Origin: CAZKNJ01 sp964554185
GTDB lineage: Bacteria > 4484-113
DNA: 10,629 bases
Assembly (NCBI GenBank): GCA_964554185.1
Contig: CAZKNJ010000058.1
Location: 1-10,629, forward strand
Reading direction: 5' to 3'
The notes under the pieces were generated by a model. It searched no databases. It was not told the DNA's origin and saw nothing but the letters and a program-made list of their open reading frames with translations. Each line of letters begins with the position of its first letter. Within the stretch, counting starts at the first letter, position 1. Positions 1 through 5,906 of the stretch are shown one piece after another. Position numbers and translations under genes: made by a program.

Positions 1-1194
1 CGGAGGATCGTTGGTCGTAACCACGATGGTGAAACCCGCCGTCCCGCTCTCGCCAAAGGCGTTGGCCACCTTCACCGTGGCGTTGTAGTTGCCGGCGGTG
101 CCGGTCAGTGTGATGGTGGGCATGGCGGCGGACGAACTCTGTGAGCCCTGGGCGGCGCCACCGAAGGTCCAGGTTTGGCCGGTGAGGGGAAACGGAGTGT
201 TCTCGCCAGGCACATACGCGAGCGTGAGTTCGCTCCCGCAGGCCCCATATATCCGCCCGTTCACCGCCTGCGGCACTTCCGGCGCGGCCGGCCGCAGGTC
301 AGCGGGATCGAAGTCGGGATTCTGCTCCCCCAGAACATCATCCGAATCAGAATACGAACCGTAGTTCGGCTCGAGCGGAGGCGCGGTTTCCATGTCATAC
401 GGCCGCACCCAGTAGTACGCGTACTTGCCGAACTCCACGTCCGAGGCGTCCACCCGGTAGCTCAGGCGCATGGCGTGTGGCGGGTCTGCAATGTCCTCAT
501 GGTCGCCATAAGCGACAGTCTTGACCACTCCAGCGGTTCCCTCATTCGGGGTTGTGTTGCCCAGGATGCGGTAGCCCGCGATGGTGTAGAACATGCTACT
601 TGCCAGTACCGAAAGGTCGTCCGTCTCCCCTTCGTCGCGATCCTCAATTATGGAAACAACCCCATCGATATTGCCGTCAGAGACGGCCGTCATTGAGTAG
701 TATTCTTCCAAGTTATACACAGGCTCGTAGCTCGGAAGAACGTTCTCCGGATACCACTCCTGCATCCAGTTCTGCGCAATTGGTGTGATGTCGGCAATCT
801 CCACTGTGGCGTTCTGGTCATAGTCCCCGCCCTGGACATAGCCCCAGGTGAGATATACCGGGCCGTCGGCCGAGGGCTGCTCCCAACGGAGGTCGCGAAC
901 TTTGGTGTACTCCTGGCTGATGGTTGAAACGGACTTGCTTGCAGCCCGCGCGATAAGGTCCTCGCGTAGCCTAGCTTTCAAGCGGGTGAACACCTGGGGA
1001 CTGACATTCATCGGGCAGGGCATAGCCTCAAGCTCCTGCAGGGCGTCGGCCAGCCATTCTGGCTGGTTGGCCGCAGCCTTCTCTGTAACCTCACCGGGCA
1101 GGATAGTTGTGGCCATCCGGCGCGAGTGGCCGCAGGAAGTGACTAGCAAAGCGCACAGCCCTGCCAGTAGCAGTAGTGAGATAACTCTAGTCAT
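1..1194 (-). CDS. Secreted lipoprotein with dockerin-like loop and PKD-like region (3' end outside window)
   Basis: 398 codons are visible and the frame is still open at the window edge, so the C-terminus is missing. The ATG (1192-1194) follows a good ribosome site (GGAGGA, 1200-1205). The N-terminus is a lipoprotein signal: hydrophobic core, lipobox LVTSC with the modified Cys at residue 21, then GHSR. Residues 46-80 form a helical stretch (QPEWLADALQELEAMPCP, then LKARL) that recurs in the lipoproteins at 1264-3390 and 9154-9396. Residues 124-135 (DYDQNATVEIAD) fit the 12-residue calcium loop of dockerin/EF-hand type, followed by ITPIAQ. A second, degenerate loop lies near 172-185. Residues 320-395 resemble a PKD/Ig-like beta domain. 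It lies 69 bp downstream of the other lipoprotein gene with no obvious promoter, so it is probably co-transcribed. A surface or envelope role is inferred; the ligand is unknown. Confidence 0.85.
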   Translation of the reverse strand, partial: MTRVISLLLLAGLCALLVTSCGHSRRMATTILPGEVTEKAAANQPEWLADALQELEAMPCPMNVSPQVFTRLKARLREDLIARAASKSVSTISQEYTKVRDLRWEQPSADGPVYLTWGYVQGGDYDQNATVEIADITPIAQNWMQEWYPENVLPSYEPVYNLEEYYSMTAVSDGNIDGVVSIIEDRDEGETDDLSVLASSMFYTIAGYRILGNTTPNEGTAGVVKTVAYGDHEDIADPPHAMRLSYRVDASDVEFGKYAYYWVRPYDMETAPPLEPNYGSYSDSDDVLGEQNPDFDPADLRPAAPEVPQAVNGRIYGACGSELTLAYVPGENTPFPLTGQTWTFGGAAQGSQSSSAAMPTITLTGTAGNYNATVKVANAFGESGTAGFTIVVTTNDPP

Positions 1195-1222
1195 TGGATT
1201 CCTCCGAAAATACGCTTGGTTT

Positions 1223-1232
1223 CCTGTCTGAT
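1223..1232 (-). repeat. Shared intergenic motif, copy 1
   Basis: On the minus strand this reads ATCAGACAGG. It sits between the propeller lipoprotein stop and the CGHSR lipoprotein start, about 29 bases before the start codon. The same 10-mer occurs at the equivalent place in the second gene pair (9420-9429), with weaker similarity continuing toward a shared TTGTC. It is either a remnant of duplication of the pair or a conserved regulatory or processing site. Confidence 0.5.
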
Positions 1233-1263
1233 CGGTTGGACAAAACACGAATGGTCGGTGCAA

Positions 1264-3390
1264 TTATTCGTAGTAGGCGATAATCACCTCCTTTGATTCG
1301 TCATCAGTGAAGAGGATATGCGGATTGCCGACGGCGTCAAATGCGACTCCCTTTGCATAGCCCTCCTCGTCCAGCGCGTACTTGTCCCACGAGGCCCCAT
1401 TGAACCAATAAGCGCGTGCGCTGTTGTCGCTGCCACTTTCTGTATCAGTCATTAACGTAAAAGCAATAAGCGGATTCCCTAAGGGGTCATAGCTCAGGTA
1501 GTTACTTTTGTATGCATTAGGATAAAAATGATGCACTTCATCCGGAATCTCCTTCTCCCAGTATGCGCCGTCGAATACCGCATATACTAACTGGCAGTCC
1601 CGTTCGCCTTCAATCTCGGGGCCAAAACGGCTGAACACTAGGCCAAGCTTCCCGTCCGGTCGGAAATCAACATCAGGATAAAAACCTGTTGCGCCCAGGT
1701 TTGGATCGTAGTCTTGGCCCCCTTCCACCTGGATAATCTCCCAGCGTCCGCTTGCCGGGTGCCACCAAGCAACCTTCAACACAGCGTCATATGTGGTTTC
1801 ATCAATGTAATCGTGAGCCCGGTAGCATAAGACAGGACTGCCTTCCGGATCGGTCGCGGAAACTACTCCAGTGCGTCCGGTAGCAGCACTAGTGTCTCCA
1901 GGCTCATCCAAAATCCCCCGCTCCCACACCCCGCCTTTGCGCCAGAAGTACTCTATCCAATCGGAGTTGGGCGCATCGGGCAGCGTGAAGGTGATAAACG
2001 GCTCTTCGCCGGAATAGGTGAAACTCAGGCGAGACATCGCCCGGTAGCTCAGCAGTTCCTCCGCGGTCCACATCCGGTCGCGCTTCTCCCACAGCGTCAA
2101 CGTTTTGTCCAGGAACGGACCCGCCAGGCCAGCCACCCCTAGGGTTCCCTCCTGGCTTATCCGCAGGGAACCCCACGCGTCTATCGGTTCGAAGTCCCAG
2201 TTCCCTGGTGCCCCGCTGACAATCCACTTCTGCGCCGCATCGCCTGTGGTCCAACTGTAGTCTTCGTAGGCATAAAGCCAAAGCGCACCGCTGTGTTCTT
2301 GAAGGTCACCGCCGCCCAGACTGCCGTCCGGATTACTCAGCACCACTTCATACTTCCATTCCCTCGCCAGCTTGGAGAGGGTGAAGGGATAGGTGTCCGC
2401 GCCGGTGGGGCCGGTGACGGTGAGGGAGGCGGGGAAGCCGCCGGTTTCCCGGGTAAGGACGACACGCGGGGCAGGTTCGGTGTAGGTGTCATACTGCGCG
2501 CCGCCGCCGAAGTCCCACTCGTAGGTGAGCGGCCCCGCGCCCAGGACCTCCGCGCTGAAGGTGACGACCGTCCCCTCTTTGACCTCGGTCGGCGTGACGC
2601 TCAGGATTTGCAGCGCGAGGCCCACGGTGTTGCTGGGCTCGCCGGGCGTGCCCGCTGCGTCCCTCGCCGTTACCCGGAAGTATGAGTATTCGCCGGGAGT
2701 GAAGATGTGCGCAAAGTGCGCCCGACCGTCGCTCGCGCCGGTGGCGCTGTCCACTGAGACCGTCCCCACTTCGCTGAACGGCCCCTCGTCGCTGTCCGAG
2801 CCCTCAATCCAATACCCCGCGCAGTCAACATTGAAGCACTGCGCAATGGGCGTGACATCTTCAATGCCCACTCGCTCGTTGCCGCTGCCGTCAATGACGG
2901 CGGTAAGCGAATCCTCTTCGCCCTCAATCCAGATTTCCCCGAAGTGCTGCGCCAGCGGAGTGATATCGCTGATGCCCACCTTCCCATCCTGGCCGTAGTC
3001 CCCCAGATTGCGGTAATGCCAGCTAAGCGTGTAGGTCCCGTCGCCGTTGTCGGTGATGCCGAGGTCGCTGACGCAGTTGGCCTCTCCCGTTGGCGGGGTG
3101 GAAACAATTCTGGTGGCACGGGCGACTCGCCCGTGATTCTGGCGGTTGGCAGGCGAGTCACCTGCCCCACCGGTCTCTCTGAGCGCCGCTTCCAGCGCCC
3201 CCTTCAACTCATCCCACAATCCCGCGTCCACCCCCTCCGGGCACGCGAGCGCGTCAAGCTGCGAAAGCGCCTGCTGCGATGGAGGATTACCGGCCGCTGG
3301 TTGAATCGGAATTCCCGCGCTCCGGTGGCTACCGCACGATGCTAGCACAAGCGCGGCTGCGATGACCGCAACTGGGAAAAAGCCTCTCAC
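1264..3390 (-). CDS. Lipoprotein with two dockerin-like loops, PKD-like domain and propeller-like C-terminus
   Basis: 708 aa. GTG start (3388-3390) with AGGA eight bases upstream. Lipobox VLASC puts the lipidated Cys at residue 19, followed by GSHR. A short helical family motif follows (residues 41-70, DALACPEGV then LKGALEAAL). Residues 74-93 are encoded by a palindromic repeat pair. Two dockerin-like 12-residue loops lie at D131-D142 (DYGQDGKVGISD) and D167-D178 (DGSGNERVGIED), each followed by (I/V)TP(L/I)AQ. A fibronectin-like stretch spans about 190-260 and a PKD-like domain about 262-338 (EWDFGGG at 291). From about 345 to the end there are recurring blades of the form D-x-x-G-x-P-x-(I/L)-x-(F/Y), for example DPLGNPLIAFT and DAVGNPHILFT, suggesting a beta-propeller. 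The protein should be exported and membrane-tethered. No catalytic motif was recognised. The propeller-coding part is visibly less GC-rich than the PKD part. Confidence 0.9.
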   Translation of the reverse strand: MRGFFPVAVIAAALVLASCGSHRSAGIPIQPAAGNPPSQQALSQLDALACPEGVDAGLWDELKGALEAALRETGGAGDSPANRQNHGRVARATRIVSTPPTGEANCVSDLGITDNGDGTYTLSWHYRNLGDYGQDGKVGISDITPLAQHFGEIWIEGEEDSLTAVIDGSGNERVGIEDVTPIAQCFNVDCAGYWIEGSDSDEGPFSEVGTVSVDSATGASDGRAHFAHIFTPGEYSYFRVTARDAAGTPGEPSNTVGLALQILSVTPTEVKEGTVVTFSAEVLGAGPLTYEWDFGGGAQYDTYTEPAPRVVLTRETGGFPASLTVTGPTGADTYPFTLSKLAREWKYEVVLSNPDGSLGGGDLQEHSGALWLYAYEDYSWTTGDAAQKWIVSGAPGNWDFEPIDAWGSLRISQEGTLGVAGLAGPFLDKTLTLWEKRDRMWTAEELLSYRAMSRLSFTYSGEEPFITFTLPDAPNSDWIEYFWRKGGVWERGILDEPGDTSAATGRTGVVSATDPEGSPVLCYRAHDYIDETTYDAVLKVAWWHPASGRWEIIQVEGGQDYDPNLGATGFYPDVDFRPDGKLGLVFSRFGPEIEGERDCQLVYAVFDGAYWEKEIPDEVHHFYPNAYKSNYLSYDPLGNPLIAFTLMTDTESGSDNSARAYWFNGASWDKYALDEEGYAKGVAFDAVGNPHILFTDDESKEVIIAYYE
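2341..2487 (-). repeat. Duplicated PKD-end/linker module, copy 1
   Basis: This 147-base stretch aligns without gaps to 10483-10629, with about 27 mismatches by hand count (about 82% identity). It encodes the end of the PKD-like domain and the linker to the propeller (RVVLTRETG, FPASLTVTG, YPFTL, KLAREWKYEVVL). Similarity stops abruptly just after EVVL, where the propellers begin. The other end of the match runs off the window. Confidence 0.85.
3112..3171 (-). repeat. REPIN-like inverted pair of palindromes inside a lipoprotein gene
   Basis: On the plus strand the element runs from GGTGG to CCACC and is 60 bp. Left unit: CACGGGCGACTCGCCCGTG (3117-3135), a perfect 9-bp palindrome around one base. 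Right unit: GGCAGGCGAGTCACCTGCC (3148-3166), a 9-bp palindrome with one mismatch. The right unit's reverse complement resembles the left unit (GGTGG, then a shared GACTCGCC core), so two related units lie head to head, like a REP doublet. It encodes residues 74-93 of the lipoprotein and keeps the frame. No transposase is nearby. Whether it is a dispersed family in this genome cannot be seen here. Confidence 0.7.
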
Positions 3391-3419
3391 GCCCCCCGTC
3401 CTGTAGTTGACTTATAGTA

Positions 3420-3448
3420 AGTCTACCACAGTCAGCCCCGCTTGTCAA
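3420..3448 (-). promoter_or_regulatory. Sigma-70-type promoter for the propeller lipoprotein gene
   Basis: Minus strand: a perfect -35 TTGACA (3443-3448), a 17-base spacer, and -10 TAGACT (3420-3425, 4 of 6). The expected transcript start near 3413 gives a leader of about 20 bases carrying the ribosome site. The -35 lies five bases past the stop codon of the upstream gene, so the lipoprotein pair can be transcribed independently of it. Confidence 0.75.
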
Positions 3449-3452
3449 GGGC

Positions 3453-4388
3453 TTAGCTGACAGATTCTCCAGAATCTCCCAGCTCCGTGACCGTCGCGTG
3501 GAGGTCGAGCTTATTGAGGTAGACCTTCATGTTGGCGTCGGTCGCGGGGTCGCCGAAGTGGTTCATCAGCGCCAGCAGGCTGCCCTCCAGCACATTCATG
3601 CCGAAGCTGCGCCCCTCCACCATCGGCGTGGTGGTGACGAGGTATCGCAACCCGCGCGCAGCCATCACTTCGCGGTCCTCTTCAGTCGTGGTGTTGGTGA
3701 GGACGACCTTGCCCTCCAGGCTCTCCGGCAGGTTGCGGCGGATGTAATGGAAATCGCCCGCGATAACGTCGGCCCACTCCAGCCAGCGCCGTTGCTTGGG
3801 CGAGGTCTTGTCCTGCTTCTCGCCCGTCGGGTAAATGAGCTGGAACGGCAGCTTGGTGATGATGGGAAGCAACGCCCGCCCGGTGCGCACGACTGAGCGG
3901 TAACTGCGCAGCGGAATGGGCAGCCCCAGCGCGAAAATGAAATCGCCGAAAACAATCTCGCCCGCGTTCTCCGCCAGGACTTTGGCCATCCCGGTGCGAT
4001 CAACCCCGCTCACCATCAGCACCTTGCGCCCCTTCAGGGGAATCTCCGGGTGCTCGGCCATGAGCCGGTAGACCAGCGCGGGCTCCAGCAGGCGCTTGAG
4101 CCGGCTGCCGTCCGCCACCGGCGTGTCGCCCGCGGCCTGCGCCAGCTTCAGCGCGTCGCGCACGGTGTATTTCTGGTCGCCGGCGTAAAGGTAGAGGTCA
4201 ATCCCGCCCAGCCCAATGGCCTGCACTTCGGGCGCCAGCTGGGTGATGAGCTCCACCGCGCGGTAGAACTTGCCGTCCACCCCCATCCGTTCCAGCGACA
4301 GCGGCACGCCCATCAGCTCGCTGGCGGCGGTTTTGTTGCGCTTGCTGCTGCCCAACGAAACCGAGAGTATTCGCAGCAGTGTTTTCAA
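3453..4388 (-). CDS. Quinate 5-dehydrogenase family protein
   Basis: 311 aa, cytoplasmic, no signal peptide. The TTG start (4386-4388) is preceded by GGAGGG at a short spacing. I recognise the family commonly annotated as quinate 5-dehydrogenase by its conserved blocks: SVSLGSS (residues 9-15), GLGGIDLYLYAG (59-70), KVLMVSGVDRTGMA (122-135), FGDFIFALGLPIPLRS (147-162), YPTGEKQ (186-192), WADVIAGDFHYIRR (205-218) and LVTTTPMVEGRSFG (250-263). The label implies NAD(P)-dependent interconversion of quinate and 3-dehydroquinate, but I see no classical GxGxxG dinucleotide motif and no shikimate or quinate genes nearby, so the reaction is uncertain. The last 35 or so residues (about 277-311) look like a lineage-specific tail. 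The gene is divergent from the AtpZ-like gene and has its own promoter. Confidence 0.8.
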   Translation of the reverse strand: MKTLLRILSVSLGSSKRNKTAASELMGVPLSLERMGVDGKFYRAVELITQLAPEVQAIGLGGIDLYLYAGDQKYTVRDALKLAQAAGDTPVADGSRLKRLLEPALVYRLMAEHPEIPLKGRKVLMVSGVDRTGMAKVLAENAGEIVFGDFIFALGLPIPLRSYRSVVRTGRALLPIITKLPFQLIYPTGEKQDKTSPKQRRWLEWADVIAGDFHYIRRNLPESLEGKVVLTNTTTEEDREVMAARGLRYLVTTTPMVEGRSFGMNVLEGSLLALMNHFGDPATDANMKVYLNKLDLHATVTELGDSGESVS

Positions 4389-4405
4389 TGGGCCCTCCGT
4401 CCCCG

Positions 4406-4435
4406 ATTCTAGTGCAACATCGGATAGAATGTAAG
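4406..4435 (-). promoter_or_regulatory. Promoter for the quinate-dehydrogenase-like gene
   Basis: Minus strand: -10 TAGAAT (4406-4411, 5 of 6), an 18-base spacer, and -35 CTTACA (4430-4435, 4 of 6). The predicted start near 4399 leaves about 11 bases before the TTG codon, just enough for the GGAGGG ribosome site. Confidence 0.5.
4425..4430 (+). promoter_or_regulatory. Possible -10 element for the plus-strand operon
   Basis: TAGAAT on the plus strand forms a perfect inverted pair with the minus-strand -10 (ATTCTA-N13-TAGAAT, 4406-4430). No convincing -35 or extended -10 is visible at 16-18 bases. If used, transcription would start near 4437, at or next to the GTG proposed as start of the next gene, which would make that message leaderless. 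Confidence 0.35.
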
Positions 4436-4436
4436 G

Positions 4437-4727
4437 GTGCTACCGCGTAAGGGCGAAGACGACCTCTTTGAACTGAAGAACAAGTACGGCAACTCCGATA
4501 AGGAGAAGCGCAGCACGCACATGGATTCCGCCCACTACATCCGCCTGACCGGCCTGGGAATGACCATCCCCTTCGCCTTCCTCGCGGGGCCGCTATTGGG
4601 CTATTTCGTTGGCACCTGGCTGGACGGCCGTTACGGCACCGGCTGGATAACCGGCGTGGCGGTGGTTCTGGGGCTGGTGGGCTCCATCCGGCTGGTGATC
4701 AGCCTGGTACAACAGCTGCAGAAATAG
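4437..4727 (+). CDS. AtpZ/AtpI-like small membrane protein
   Basis: 96 aa from GTG 4437, or 68 aa from ATG 4521. Two hydrophobic segments (about residues 39-57 and 71-89) flank GYFVGTWLDGRYGTG. That glycine-rich hairpin with LD is typical of the AtpZ/AtpI family (putative F0F1-ATPase subunit), membrane proteins linked to ATP synthase assembly or cation transport. The charged N-terminal tail fits that family, which favours the longer form. The ATG at 4521 has AAGGAGA upstream (4500-4506), but 14 bases away. Normally the gene precedes atpB. Here it is followed 36 bases later by an unrelated membrane-anchored protein, so it is an orphan. Inner-membrane location is confident; the start codon and role are not. 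Confidence 0.7.
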   Translation: MLPRKGEDDLFELKNKYGNSDKEKRSTHMDSAHYIRLTGLGMTIPFAFLAGPLLGYFVGTWLDGRYGTGWITGVAVVLGLVGSIRLVISLVQQLQK

Positions 4728-4763
4728 CCCCGCTGTCCTTCCGGCGATGCTAACATATGAACC

Positions 4764-5906
4764 GTGAGAGGCAGCTCAAAGGCCCTGCTGGTGCTAACGC
4801 TGCTGCTAGCCGCGGCGGCCATCCTAGGCTTTGGCCAGTGGTGGCTGCGGCAGAACGAGAGCAGCACGGCGGCGGATATCCCTACGCTGGAATCCTACCC
4901 GCCGGAAGCCGCCGCGTGGCTGAAGCGGCTGGTCGCGGTTAAGCTCAATGAGCAGCTGCTCACGACCCGCGCCGAGCGCGAGGCCTTCCGCGGCCTGATA
5001 GACGACCCGGCGCTCACCACCGGGCAAAGCGCCACGCTGCTCTTCTGGTCCATCATCCGGCGCATCAACATCCGCGATGAATCGCTCAACCGCGTGTTGC
5101 ACGACGACCAGTTCATCGCCCACGCCAGCCACGAGTGGCTGTTCACGCTGGGGCGGATGAGTTATTTCCGCGCCCATCCGTACGCCCCCCAGCGCTACAC
5201 CAATGAATACTTGCTGCGCGGCACCGAGCTGTGCAACCTGGCGCGGCAGGCCGAGCCTTCCGTCGCGCTTTACCATCTCTACTGCGCCAGCGCCCTGCAC
5301 TACATGCGGCTGGATGCACGGCGCGACGATGACGCCGAAAGGTCGTCCACCTTGCTCTCACGGATCGTCAGCGTGGTACAGGATTTCATCGCCGCCGAAG
5401 AGACCGGCACGCTGATGCCCCCGCCCTACCTGGAGTTCTACCACTCGGAGAGCGATCTGCCCGCCGGCTTGAAGCACGGCGACAACGCCCGGCTCGCCTG
5501 GGGGCCGGGGATGCACTATGCGCTGCTGGTGGGCGCGGACCTCAAGGATTACATCCGCGAGGACCCTTCACCTGAGCGGCTGGCGCTGCTGCTCCGCTTC
5601 TACCGCCAGCTGCTGTCCATTGAGCCGCCGGTGGCGGATACCTTTGACGTGACCGTGCTGGATATGGTGCAGTACCTGCGCGAGGAGCTCCCGCAGGTGA
5701 TGCCTGATACCGCGGAAGCGGTGGACCTTTCCACCCGCCAGCTCGCCGAGCTGTCGGACAGCTTGCAGGACGTGGTAGGCTACTCCGAGGCCAATCCCAT
5801 CTTCTTTTTCACCGACATGGGGCGTTACGAAGAAGAGCGGCGACTGGCGTACCGGGGCTCGCTACGGCTGGAGATTGATACAATACTGCGCGAGCTGGGG
5901 GAATAA
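4764..5906 (+). CDS. Membrane-anchored helical protein of unknown family
   Basis: 380 aa. The GTG start (4764) is the first start codon after an in-frame stop at 4758-4760, and there is no clear ribosome site. Residues about 7-24 are a single hydrophobic segment after a short basic start, most likely an uncleaved anchor with the rest outside the cytoplasm. There is no lipobox. The remainder looks mostly alpha-helical, with a small run of aromatic residues (IFFF, 346-349) near the end. Several blocks match the next protein in the same order and spacing: RQAEPSVALYHLYCAS (161-176), FIAA-x7-PPY (208-221) and LLSIEP (283-288). The two are therefore probably diverged paralogues. The stop overlaps the next start (TAATG), so translation is likely coupled. 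I do not recognise the family; an envelope complex with its neighbour is an inference. Confidence 0.75.
   Translation: MRGSSKALLVLTLLLAAAAILGFGQWWLRQNESSTAADIPTLESYPPEAAAWLKRLVAVKLNEQLLTTRAEREAFRGLIDDPALTTGQSATLLFWSIIRRINIRDESLNRVLHDDQFIAHASHEWLFTLGRMSYFRAHPYAPQRYTNEYLLRGTELCNLARQAEPSVALYHLYCASALHYMRLDARRDDDAERSSTLLSRIVSVVQDFIAAEETGTLMPPPYLEFYHSESDLPAGLKHGDNARLAWGPGMHYALLVGADLKDYIREDPSPERLALLLRFYRQLLSIEPPVADTFDVTVLDMVQYLREELPQVMPDTAEAVDLSTRQLAELSDSLQDVVGYSEANPIFFFTDMGRYEEERRLAYRGSLRLEIDTILRELGE

Noticed and set aside
175..696. Long open frame on the plus strand opposite the left lipoprotein gene
   Set aside because: It is the antisense shadow of a clear lipoprotein with signal peptide and dockerin-like loop. 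Its translation is Arg/Val-rich with no recognisable motif and no ribosome site.
2670..3170. Alternative minus-strand frame inside the 708-aa lipoprotein gene
   Set aside because: Out-of-frame reading of the dockerin/PKD region. The main frame has coherent domains and an intact signal peptide.
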